DNA of 25,500 nt. Origin: Mnemiopsis leidyi. Taxonomy: Eukaryota > Ctenophora > Tentaculata > Lobata > Bolinopsidae. This document shows, in pieces, positions 8,964 to 18,596 of the stretch. Both the position numbers and the translations under genes were made by a program. The notes under the pieces were generated by a model. The model saw only the letters and a list, made by a program, of their open reading frames with translations. It ran no database searches and was not told where the DNA came from. Position 1 is the first letter of the stretch, and every line of letters starts with the position of its first letter. The stretch is from positions 124,459-149,958 of the forward strand of contig JH155358.1 in assembly GCA_000226015.1 (NCBI GenBank). Direction: 5' to 3'.

Positions 8964-9527
8964 TTTTTTTAGATTTTTGAATAAACTGCTAGAAAATCGT
9001 CAGTCAAAACAATGCTGATAAGGTTAATTGTGTATTACTATAGAAGATTTCTGGCCCTTAAAGTGTTTAAAGGGTTGGTGTAATATTTTGTCGACTTTTG
9101 TTCCGTTTGTTACGTTTTTACACATGCGCTAAAACAAAAAAAATGAATTTAATACAAAACCTGAGCTATTTTACGCTTTTTACTGTCATTCTAGGATTTA
9201 TTTCAAATCAAAATACAAAATTTTCTCGGCGGAATTTTGTGACCCTTTTAGCATGTAGATACTGGGGGAATGGAGTTATGGATTTTGTTGTTTTATGTTC
9301 TACTATCATGTTATTAGCAAATAGCATTAAATCTTAACAATTTGTTTTTGACATAAATCCGAGTCTACATGGACAGACATTCTCTTATTTCACATTAAAC
9401 TGTTACAAATTTTGTCACTTTTATTGGAGCTGGAGACTGCTAGATATTAGAATATTAGGCCACAAATTGAGCTAAAACAAAACAGATTTGTCTAACAAAT
9501 CATTTAACAAGGAAAGTCTGAACTGCC
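8964..9527. other. Intergenic region GT43 gene to NELF-E
   Basis: AATAAA at 8980-8985, 17 bases after the GT43 stop, is a likely polyadenylation signal. The rest is A/T-rich. An open stretch at 9098-9337 has no recognisable family or splice support and is not called. Confidence 0.5.
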
Positions 9528-10391
9528 ATGTCGTTGTTTATCCACAACCTTGGCAAGGAGTCGCCCACTGAAGAGTTTCTTGTGAAGAAGATGGCTCTCC
9601 TACACACCAAACGGAGAAAGCTCAAAGACAAGAAGATGGAGGAAGAGAAACAGAAAATTAAAGAACAAAGTAAACCAGGTCAGTGCCAAGAAATAATAAA
9701 CATTTTCATTAATTGGTCCTTTGCTATAACGTCAAGTTCAACATGTAAAGTTCCTTTTTCGTGTTTCCTCATTCTTACCATACATCATCATATCTTCAGC
9801 TACGTTGACAAAGCAAGAAACGATCCTCGCCGCCAAGCGCATCCTCCAGGCGGAAGCAATGAAACGTGACGAGAGGGAAAAGAACAAAAAGTCAGGCTTC
9901 AAGCGGTCCTGCAAGTTCGAGAGAAACCGGAGCGCCAGCAAGAAGGTGGTGAAGGCCCGACCTCTGTCCCTGGAGGACTCCCCCGAACAAAAAATGCAGG
10001 AAAAGGTTCCCGAGAGAACACCGCCCGACAAGGAGTTTATTCCCAATCTGCCGTACTTTGACCACGTTAGTTTCTTGTTTTGGGCTTTTTGGTCTGAGGC
10101 CGTGGCAAAGAGATTGTTGGATGTGAAAAATAGAAGATTGATGAGTCGATCAAAATTGCACCTAACCAAAACAAATCGAATGTCGAATATACCCACGTTG
10201 TTTTCTTCTAGACTTCGCATAACTCGTAAATCTAGATAACAATTTGATACTATTTTTCCCAGGACCAAGCAAAGACTTCAGGAAATCTGCTACAACCGAT
10301 GAAGTCAACAAAAGAGAAATACTCTAACTTTGTGTCCAGTAACTCTAAAAGAAAGCTTGTTCAGTACGACGATTCTTTGGACATTCAATGA
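9528..10391 (+). CDS. NELFE: NELF-E homologue without an RRM domain
   Basis: Exons 9528-9678, 9800-10065 and 10263-10391 join in phase to give 181 aa. NELF-E is a subunit of the negative elongation factor that holds RNA polymerase II at promoter-proximal pauses. Matches to known NELF-E: an N-terminal helix with TEEFLVKKMALLHTKRRKLK (14-33; human EEEALQKKFNKLKKKKKAL), a middle helix (51-73) then KKSGFKRSCKF (80-90; human KNSGFKRSRTL), KYSNFVSS (158-165; human LYESFVSS), and a C-terminal KRKLVQYDDS (168-177; fly MVQYDED). In vertebrate and fly NELF-E an RRM of about 75 aa lies between the last two blocks. Here YSNFVSS and VQYDD are seven residues apart in one exon, so the RRM is missing, and no RRM-like exon is visible to 11238. 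The product is lysine-rich and likely nuclear. The NELF-B-binding half is retained while the RNA-binding half is lost. Family identity rests on motifs in low-complexity sequence. Confidence 0.8.
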
Positions 10392-11238
10392 ACAAACTTT
10401 TGTAACGAACTGTCATTAATCATGCAGCATTGGAGACAGGTGTCAAGATCGTATACTTTAGGATCGTAGATCCGGTTTTCAGATGATTTAGATTACATTT
10501 TCAACAATAGCCTGAGTTAAATAAAGTTGTTGTTGAAAGTTTGAAAACAAGGATTTACGGGTTTTCTGATAATTGATCTGATCCTTCAGTGTTAGCTTCC
10601 CATATTATACTTCAGTTCTTATGATTTTACTTGAAATGCTAAGTTTTAATTACCGCTATCACACAATTTGTTAATTACTTACTCAACGTTGTATATTATC
10701 GATTTTTCGCGGCTTATATCGGGTTTATAAAAGAGCTTGTACAGCACTCATAAATAGCCAAAATATGAGTAATTTACAGTTATAAGAACATACTGTCTGC
10801 TTTTGGGAGTTTGTTGATACTCAAATCGGCACTTTATACTGCGACCGTTATTTATTATACATGATGTAAGTGATTGGTAAACAAGAATGAACTTGTAGGC
10901 AAGTAATTTTAACATTTTTGATTTCCTGGTAGTTACTGTTCGACGATACGGACCAAAAAGAATTTTTTATACATGATTAAGTTAATTTTTGTATCATTCA
11001 TTTTCTTCTAATAATATTTCTATACTCAAGATATAATATTAAGTAACTGTCATTTCGGTAGAATTCAGTTTATTGTTTCAGTTTCTTTACTTCACATAAA
11101 CGAAAAATCGATCCTGTGCAAGAAACATTTTCAATTTTCATTCCAAATCTCGCCCGAATCGGCATTCGGCATCAAAAGTAGCAAGTCCCTAACACCGCTA
11201 ACAACCCCCCTCCCCCATAGCCTCTATCACGTGACAGG
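10392..11238. other. Intergenic region NELF-E to Prp19
   Basis: A likely polyadenylation signal AATAAA lies at 10520-10525, about 130 bases after the NELF-E stop. The rest is A/T-rich with no coding potential that I can see. Just before Prp19 there is a C-rich tract (about 11203-11216) and a TCACGTGA palindrome. Confidence 0.5.
11227..11234. promoter_or_regulatory. TCACGTGA E-box palindrome at the Prp19 start
   Basis: A perfect 8-base palindrome with the CACGTG core bound by bHLH-ZIP factors (USF, MYC, MITF/TFE families) lies four bases before the Prp19 ATG. Position near the start suggests a core-promoter or 5'-UTR element; a single site can occur by chance. Confidence 0.3.
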
Positions 11239-14200
11239 ATGTCCCTTATCTGCTCGTTGAGTAACGAGGTACCTGAAGAGCCGGTCATATCCCTCACCAG
11301 CAAGCACATCTTCGAGAAGAGACTCCTGGAGAAGTACATTGCAGAGAACGGGACTGACCCGATAAACGGAGAGCCACTGTCGGACGAGCAGATAGTTCCT
11401 ATAAATACCGCACCGGTTCAGCGACCTAGACCTCCTACTGCTACTAGCATTCCCGCCATTCTTAAGATTCTTCAGGTCGGTTTTTGTAGTTTTTGTGAGG
11501 TCTGATAGACTCGTGTTGGTATTCTGGTTTATCATTTCGCCTATTATCAGTTTATATTTTGATTCGTGTGTAAACATTATTATTTTTTCAATCCCCATAC
11601 TAGACATAATGTAAGTTTGTTCATTCAGGACGAATGGGATGCGTGTATGTTACACAGCTACACACTGCGTCAGCAGCTACAGATGACCCGTCAGGAGCTG
11701 AGTTATGCGCTCTACCAGCATGATGCTGCGTGTCGTGTGATCGCGCGTCAGGATAAGGAGGTTAGCGTCTGGAGCTCTGTGTGCAACTAGATCATTGGTC
11801 ACCTAAATTAATTTAGAAATTCATTTTGAACACCTGCAAAAGTTGTAACCTTGACGTTTTGCCGATCACCAGGTTACTGCTGCAAGAGAAGCCCTGGCCA
11901 CCCTCAAACCGCAAGCAGCGCTGGCTGCGCAACAACCCATGGCGCCAGCTCCCGCTCCCGTGGTTACTCCATCAGAGCCCGCTAGACCTGAACCAATGGA
12001 GGTGGAGACTCAGCTTGTACCTATTGGTAAGTGGAATAAATAAGAAATTTACCAGTGAGAGAATTGCTTATGACGAAGACTTTCCTACACTCTAAAATCT
12101 ATGTTGTAAACACTGAATTAGCTTGATTTATAGTTCGATAATTGCTGTTTGACTGAATTACTTTAAAGTGTTTTTACCATTCAAACAAACTAATTTTACA
12201 AACTCAAAACTTCTGACAAACTTAAAACTTCTGATCTGCATCAGGTTTGTCGGAGGAGGTTCTACAACAACTACAACAAACCCACGTCAAGCTCACCTCT
12301 CTCCGTAAGAAGAGAGGCAAGGAGATGCCGGAGGGTCTGCCCACTGCTCAGCAGCTCAAGCATTACACCCAGTCCTCCTCTCATCCTGGCCTTCACAGGT
12401 TCCTTTCTCCAGCTTTATTATTTTGGCATTACGGTTTTTCTGAACAATCGATCTATTTCAGTTCATTGAATCTTTTCCTGTTTTGGTTGAAGTATTTGCT
12501 TATTTAACTCGGCACATTTGTTGACATTTCACAAAAAGATTGCTACTCAATACAAAACTTGCATACTACAAGTAGACTTTATCAATTATAGTGATTGAAA
12601 TGAAACTTCCACGTCACCATGTCTATTGAAAGTTTGAACTTCTCTCTAATCTTGCCTCCTCCCACAGTGCCAGTTTGCCGGGTATCCTCTGTCTAGACCT
12701 GCTGCCTAACAGTAAGAGAACCGTTACGGGGGGAGCAGACAGGAACATTGTTGTCTTTGACAAGGAGGCTGAGAAGATCGTCTGCACTCTCAAGGGTGAG
12801 TCCTACTGAGAATTATTTACTGTTTCTTGTAAAAACATTTGTTCAGTATTGTTCAACTTGAAGGGTTATGCATCAAAACAACGTGAGATATTACATGAAT
12901 TTGCCAAAAGTTGTAATTTCTTCACAATGTATTTTCACATTTCCTCCCTTTAACACAGGACACACAAAGAAAGTTACCAACGTGGTGGCACATCCCAACG
13001 AGAAGACCATCATCTCCGCTTCACCGGACAGCCACGTCCGGATTTGGGACATCGAGGGAGAGACCTGCAAACACACACTCCGGATACACGACGGTCCGGT
13101 TACCGGACTTTCTCTCCATCCCACCGGAGATTACATGTTGAGTTGCAGTGCTGACCAGCACTGGGGATTCTCTGACATTGGAACTGGTGAGTGTAGGAGC
13201 CAGTAGATTTATTTGTACGACAATATTGTCTCTTTTGAGAGTTGTATGTATTTCATGATTCTAAAGGCTCAATAGATCTTGAAACCAGAGTTACAAATAC
13301 CCGACTATATCTAAATATCCCCCTCCCAGGAAAACTGTTGTGTAAGGTGGCTGATCAGTCCGTCTCTCATGGTCTCACCTGCTGCCAGTTCCACCCTGAC
13401 GGTCTTATCTTCGGTACTGGAACTTCCGATTCTCTTGTCAAGATCTGGGACTTCAAGGAGCAGAAGAGTGCAGCTAACTTCCCTGGACACAGCGGCCCTA
13501 TATCCGCTATTGCTTTCTCTGAGAACGGATATTACTTGGCCACCAGGTTTGCAAGTTTCGACTTGGGAGTGATCTTGATTGGGAGTGTGTTTTCTAGCGC
13601 TGCACAATAACTTCTTTTGATGCATGAGTCCTAAATAAATCTAACTTCTAAATCTTGTTGGATAACACTCAGTCAAACCTTTTAATATCAATTTAATAAT
13701 ATTTTCATCTATAATCTTTATTAAACTAAAGATTTTGCCGCTGTTTTATCATTTACCAACTCTTAGTGCTGATGACGAGGTAGTGAAGCTATGGGATTTG
13801 AGAAAGTTGAGGAACTTCAAGACCATCTCCCTGGACGACAAGTACACGGTCAGGGGCCTGACATTCGACAACAGTGGACACTACCTGGCTGTAGCTGGAC
13901 CGGATGTTAGGGTTTATCAGATCAGGTTAGTTTTAGTTGTGTCGTTATAACGCTCATCATGTTCTTATTTTGTCGCATACTCAACGAATTAATTTCAAGT
14001 TTTTCTCTCGGTAACATTAGAACTATATCCGCCCATTTGTTATCATAGTTTCCTGTGGCAAATCACAACTTATAAAGAAACTCGCCCTTGTTTCCCAAAT
14101 AATCACCCGCACTTCCCTCAGCAAACAATGTGATCTAGTGGTGACCTGGGACGCGCACACTCAGGATTCTACCGACGTGAGGTTCGGACCTGATGTCAAC

Positions 14201-14254
14201 TACGTGGCCAGTGTCTCCAACGACCGAACTCTTAAGTTCTACTCCGCTAATTAG
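11239..14254 (+). CDS. PRPF19: Pre-mRNA-processing factor 19 (U-box E3 ligase, NTC core)
   Basis: Nine exons join in phase: 11239-11475, 11629-11760, 11873-12026, 12245-12398, 12668-12795, 12959-13186, 13330-13546, 13767-13925, 14122-14254, giving 513 aa (human 504). Prp19 is the ubiquitin ligase and scaffold of the NineTeen complex that activates the spliceosome. Seen in order: a U-box (about 1-70; [35 protein letters not shown]), the tetramerising coiled coil (80-135; [32 protein letters not shown]), an Ala/Pro-rich linker encoded by exon 3, and a C-terminal WD40 propeller from exon 5 on ([65 protein letters not shown], ending [10 protein letters not shown]). All splice sites are GT-AG. The gene appears complete and functional. 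Confidence 0.97.
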
Positions 14255-14806
14255 ACAACACCACGTGAATAACAGTGGCTTTTTATTGGACTGTGATTTA
14301 TATTCCCTGGCTGGAGAAAACTGTCACTGTGTTGGATTTCATTCTTACCATTTTTATTGCCGTATTTTAGCTTCTTTTCGTGAAACCCCGTTTTTGCTTT
14401 TTTAATCAAATCTAAGGAGCCGAAACTATTTTTGTCTTAAATTCTTGAAAAATTAAACCCTTAAGATATTGTATGGAATAGGATTTATTGCATTAGAAAG
14501 CTGGAAAGCCCAAAGAGGGCAAATAGAAAGATGAACTCATGACTTAATTCAACTGAATTGAACTTTTATCAGAAAATAACATGTGCAATGTGCATATTAA
14601 TTCCAATAGCTATACCATAATTTATTTTATGATAAATCTCACTTGTTTTGATGTCACTTGTTTTGATGTCTTGAACAACGAGAGGCTTCAATATATCATC
14701 TCCCCTTGATGAACAAATTTAAGAATGTAGACTCAGTGTTTTTCAATAAAATAAGTACAAATTTCAAACTTATCTGACATGCTCTAACTATTCAGGTAAA
14801 AGAAAA
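14255..14806. other. Intergenic region Prp19 to VPS72
   Basis: Mostly A/T-rich. A perfect 15-bp tandem duplication (ACTTGTTTTGATGTC) lies at 14641-14670. AATAAA at 14745-14750 could end the Prp19 transcript, which would leave only about 60 bases to the VPS72 start. TTCAG at 14791-14795 is an acceptor-like site 11 bases before the VPS72 ATG. Confidence 0.5.
14641..14670. repeat. 15-bp tandem duplication
   Basis: Two perfect adjacent copies of ACTTGTTTTGATGTC. Confidence 0.9.
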
Positions 14807-15790
14807 ATGTCAGAACGGCCCAGACGAGTCCGGGCTGGCGCCAACATGGCTAAACTAATGATGGAGGAGGAAGAGATGGACGATTTCTACAAAACTGCAT
14901 ACGGAGGATTCCAGGACAACGAAACAGACGGAGATTACAGCACGGAACAGGAACAGAGCGATATGGTGGACACAGACTTCGACGTGACAGAGGACGAGAA
15001 CGACGAGCCGGAATCAGAGGAGACGGAGGAGAAGAAGAAAAGGAGGACGTGGGAGATAAAACCTCCTCCACGACCTAAAGCCAAGGAGAAGGTGGAAGGA
15101 GAGAAGAAGGAGAGAAAGACTCAGCCGACTGTTGTGCTGCAAGTTTCTCGGAGGTCTACTACCACCGTTAAATCGGAGATGTCTAAAGTAAAGCGGGAGC
15201 ACGAAGCAAAGAACAGAGCAAAGAGGAAGGCTGTGAAGAGAGAGTGGAAGATGCCCACGCAGGAAGAGATTATGGAGGAATGTCGGCTCACCGAAGAAAA
15301 GAATCTAGAACTTCTTCATGCGTTCCGGTTGCATGAGGAGCAAAAAAAGAAAACCCGTGCAACAAAACGACGTGCTACGATGGGGGCTTACATCCGGCAT
15401 CACAGCATTGCCGCCCCGATCGTAAAACTGGGCGGTCTCAGTTCCAACTCGCCCCAACACGGTTTATCCGGTTCAGATCACAAAGTAACCGCTCTGCGGT
15501 ACTGCACGCGCAACTTTGTCACGTTCTCCGACCCGCGCATCGTCCCACCTTTCCTCCAGAAACACTCCACCAGAATATCTCCCGCAGAGAAACTTTACTG
15601 CCCGGTTACTAGGTTACCAGCCAAATACATGGACCCTCTAACAGGTACTCCGTACGCCACGAGTAAAGCGTTTAAGGCTATACGGGACAGTTTTGCTTCG
15701 TACGAGGAGCTGAGACAGGAGCAGCATCAGGGTAACACGTCGGGGGACGGCAGCTCTAAGAGGACTCGTAAAAAGGCTACTGAAGATTAG
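14807..15790 (+). CDS. VPS72: VPS72/YL1, SRCAP/TIP60 complex histone-exchange subunit
   Basis: YL1 binds H2A.Z-H2B dimers and works in the SWR1/SRCAP and TIP60 remodelling complexes in the nucleus. The intronless 327-aa product has the family layout (human 364 aa): an N-terminal RRVRAGANMAKLM followed by the acidic H2A.Z-binding stretch with DDFYKTAYGGFQD (human DEFYQTTYGGF), a long basic middle (about 75-200) with PTQEEIMEECRLTEEKNLELL (shortened here to TQEEIMEECRLTEEKNLELL, human TQEELLREAKITEELNLRSL), a YIRHHS segment, and the YL1_C domain at about 261-297 (EKLYCPVTRLPAKYMDPLTG then TPYATSKAFKAIRDSF). The tail is basic (KRTRKKATED). The ATG chosen follows an acceptor-like TTCAG by 11 bases. 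The gene looks complete. Confidence 0.94.
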   Translation: MSERPRRVRAGANMAKLMMEEEEMDDFYKTAYGGFQDNETDGDYSTEQEQSDMVDTDFDVTEDENDEPESEETEEKKKRRTWEIKPPPRPKAKEKVEGEKKERKTQPTVVLQVSRRSTTTVKSEMSKVKREHEAKNRAKRKAVKREWKMPTQEEIMEECRLTEEKNLELLHAFRLHEEQKKKTRATKRRATMGAYIRHHSIAAPIVKLGGLSSNSPQHGLSGSDHKVTALRYCTRNFVTFSDPRIVPPFLQKHSTRISPAEKLYCPVTRLPAKYMDPLTGTPYATSKAFKAIRDSFASYEELRQEQHQGNTSGDGSSKRTRKKATED

Positions 15791-16366
15791 TAGCTGTACA
15801 TTGAGTTTTATAATCTAGATTGTAATTTTGTTCGTGTGGTCGGATGCTGGCGAGTTAGTTTTGATTATGAGTGGTGCGGCTCGCTTGTTTATGTTTAACC
15901 GGTGAATTAAAGAGTTTATGATTTAATCGATTTAATTGGGCTGTTTGAACGATATATTGCTCTAATGAGTCAATTCGGTATTTATCATTTAGCTGTTATT
16001 TTATACTCTGCTTTAACCTTTTATTGCTTCATTTAGTTACATTTGATTTGTCCCTTAAAGTTTAGGTTCAATTTTCTCAGAGTCCATCATTTCCGTTTGA
16101 TGGTCGTGTAAATATTATTGTTTTAGTAATTGCTTTTATTTTTATTTGATGAAAACATTGATGAAATAAAACATATCCGAGTTATTCATTGTCTCAGCAA
16201 TATATTCTTTTGTACATTTTTTTTCTAACTCAGTCAATTAGAAGTTAGAACTGCTACGACTATTTTTATACATAACAATCACTTTAACAGAAATCCTAAT
16301 CTAATCTTGTCTCTAACCAGATTAATAGTTAACGAATGTAAGGACTAGATCTAGGCGCCCTGTACA
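15791..16366. other. Intergenic region VPS72 to TRAPPC13
   Basis: A/T-rich with no coding signal. AATAAA at 16165-16170 is a candidate polyadenylation site for VPS72. A pyrimidine-rich run ending CTCTAACCAG at 16320 resembles a splice acceptor 46 bases before the TRAPPC13 ATG. Confidence 0.5.
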
Positions 16367-17587
16367 ATGGAGCCGAGTACGGCTACGACCGGGAACCACG
16401 CGCTGGCGCTGCGCGTAATGCGGCTCACCAAACCGGCCATCATCCCATCCTGGCCCCTACAGGCAGAGAAATCCGACTACTGCGGAGAGGAACTGACGAG
16501 CCACCGTGACAAAGACATCACAGTGATACCAAACCTGGTGACATACCCGTACGGGGAAGTGCTGACTGTACCCCAAAACCTGGGGAGTATTTACCTGGGA
16601 GAAACTTTCTCCTCCTTTGTTAACGTACAGAACGACAGTCAGCAGACTGTTAGAGATGTGGTGTTGAAGACAGATCTACAGACGTCCTCTCAGAGGATGC
16701 CCTTGAGTAACCCCACCGGTCAGGCCATGGTATCCAAGTTAGTTCCTGGAGACAACATCAGTGAGGTGATCACACACGAGGTTAAGGAGTTAGGAGGACA
16801 GCTGCTGGTCTGTACTGTCAGCTACATCAACACCTCCGGGGAGAAACAGATGTTCCGGAAATATTACAAGTTCCAAGTTCTGAAGCCCCTGGACGTCCGG
16901 ACCAAGTTCTTCACCACCACGGACGAGGAGATCTTCCTGGAGGCCCAGATTACAAACACTACCCCACATGCGCTACACATGCAGAAAGTAGTACTGGCTC
17001 CCTCTCCTCTCTACACCGTCACAGATCTGAACTTCCTGCCAGGGGGAGAGTCTATATTTGCTGACAGTGACTACATCAGTCCTGACGACACCTGGCAGTA
17101 TCTCTACAAACTGTCCCCCAAGATGACAGCTGATGAAAAGTCTACCGTTAAGGGGGTCTCCTCGGTCGGGAAGCTGGATATCATGTGGTTGAGTAACTTT
17201 GGGGAACGAGGGAGGTTACAGTCGTCACAGTTACAACGGCTGATTCAGCAGCAGGGGGAGCTGGTTGTGACGGTACAAAACATGCCGCACTTCATCGCAT
17301 CCGACGAGCAGTTCCAGGTAGTCCTCCGTCTCCGGAACACAACTGACAGAAAGTACAACCTCCATCTCTCTCTCGGTCAGATCAAGAACTCGGGGTTGAT
17401 CTGGGTTGGGGATATCAGGAAGGTGGTGGGTGAGGTTTTGCCTTGTTCTCATTTAGATCTTCAGTTGGATATCCTGCCCATCAAGTCTGGAGTGTGGGAC
17501 ATTGGTGAGATAACTATTGAGAATGTTCTGACTAACAAACGGTTTAGTTATCCTTCTATTGGGCAAATTCTTGTTGGTCTTAAGTGA
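16367..17587 (+). CDS. TRAPPC13: Trafficking protein particle complex subunit 13
   Basis: TRAPPC13 is a peripheral subunit of the metazoan TRAPPIII complex, a Rab1 exchange factor in ER-Golgi traffic and autophagy. The intronless 406-aa product aligns along the length of human TRAPPC13 (about 417 aa). Key blocks are LALRVMRLTKPAI near the start (human LALKVMRLTKPTL), LTVPQNLGSIYLGETFSSFV (human [20 protein letters not shown]), DLQTSSQRMPLS, HEVKELGGQLLVCTVSY, FRKYYKFQVLKPLDVRTKFF, EIFLEAQITN, and GKLDIMWLSNFGERGRLQSS with SQLQRL. The last third is more divergent, as usual in this DUF974 family. The codons are more GC-rich than the flanks. The gene looks complete and functional. Confidence 0.94.
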   Translation: MEPSTATTGNHALALRVMRLTKPAIIPSWPLQAEKSDYCGEELTSHRDKDITVIPNLVTYPYGEVLTVPQNLGSIYLGETFSSFVNVQNDSQQTVRDVVLKTDLQTSSQRMPLSNPTGQAMVSKLVPGDNISEVITHEVKELGGQLLVCTVSYINTSGEKQMFRKYYKFQVLKPLDVRTKFFTTTDEEIFLEAQITNTTPHALHMQKVVLAPSPLYTVTDLNFLPGGESIFADSDYISPDDTWQYLYKLSPKMTADEKSTVKGVSSVGKLDIMWLSNFGERGRLQSSQLQRLIQQQGELVVTVQNMPHFIASDEQFQVVLRLRNTTDRKYNLHLSLGQIKNSGLIWVGDIRKVVGEVLPCSHLDLQLDILPIKSGVWDIGEITIENVLTNKRFSYPSIGQILVGLK

Positions 17588-18596
17588 TGCTTTTTATGGC
17601 GTTACGTTTTTTGTTACTTAGATTTCGGTGGGGCTTAAAATTGAATTTTACTGGAATTTTTGGATCTCTAGTATCTCAGCTCGCATTGACTACGGCTCAC
17701 ATTGGCTATCTCAACAAAAACGTCAATTTATTGAAATTGATATTATGATAGTTGGAAATGTTTCTTTATACTTGAGCTGTTATTTCTCTTACTGGCAATA
17801 TCTTCCCGTTATAAGGACGACGTCATTAGTATATTCAACAAGTATGTTGCATGATAATGGTAGTGTCTTCTGAGTTTTGATTGATATTTCATTGTTGAAT
17901 TCAGATGTTTTACGATTTTGTGTTTGGTATATTTTCTGCTATATTTTGATTCGATTGATAAGATAAATCCTTCTTGTTTCAGCTGATTTATTGCATAAAA
18001 TTTGCTTGTAAATTGGTAAATTATATGTCATGGCAAACCTTTTCGTTTATACAAACCTGCTTTATTTGTTAAACTGTTAGCTTAAAAAATCAAAATTGAA
18101 AAGATTGTCATAACTAACTGTTTATGTAGAATTTAGTTAATCTACAGCATTAAAATATTTAATCAAAGCCGGTTCTGAATAAATAAATGATAAATAATAA
18201 AACCTGTTTTTATTGGCTGATATTTCTAGAAGTGTGACAGAATGTGAGGGAAATCAGAAGGGCGCTAAAAGTTTCCAAATCACAAACAATCTGTCAGTCG
18301 CGGAATATTCCAGAAGTAATTCACCCTGGCTTCTAAAGAAGATAACACTCCCGCAGGTATTATATCTGAAGTTTCAGAAATTAATCTTTTTGTTACACCT
18401 GTACCCAGGCTTGTACAGTTATACTGAAGGGGCTCCTGGAAGATTCTAGATCTTTTAATGGAGACCCTCCGTCTCCATCGACTACGGCAGTTATTTTCTC
18501 TTGTTGTGTCATATAAATCCATATTGGCTGCCAGATTAACATACTGTAATAGTTGCAGATTTTCAAACAGCATCATTACAGTTTACCAATCGTTAG
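17588..18596. other. Region between TRAPPC13 and the first recognisable UPF2 exon
   Basis: A/T-rich. AATAAA hexamers cluster at 18178-18199. The 70-bp dispersed repeat copy B lies at 18401-18470. UPF2 must have one or more 5' exons before 18597, but I could not identify its start codon here. The open stretches at 17628 and 18213 have no recognisable content. Confidence 0.5.
18401..18470 (+). repeat. 70-bp dispersed repeat upstream of UPF2 (copy B)
   Basis: It matches 8131-8200 at 65 of 70 positions. The ATG inside it (18458) opens a frame that runs into the first recognised UPF2 exon, but the stretch between shows no UPF2 similarity, so that ATG is not taken as the start. Confidence 0.85.

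Noticed and set aside
9098-9337. 79-codon open frame between GT43 and NELF-E
   Set aside because: Low-complexity A/T-rich composition, no recognisable motif, no splice context, and it starts in what is probably the GT43 3' flank.
9738-10268. 176-codon minus-strand frame opposite NELF-E
   Set aside because: It is the antisense shadow of NELF-E exon 2 and spans its introns, with no family signal.
18458-18596. ATG in the 70-bp repeat as the UPF2 start codon
   Set aside because: The codons between it and 18597 show no UPF2 likeness and come from repeat and intron-like sequence with an acceptor at 18596.
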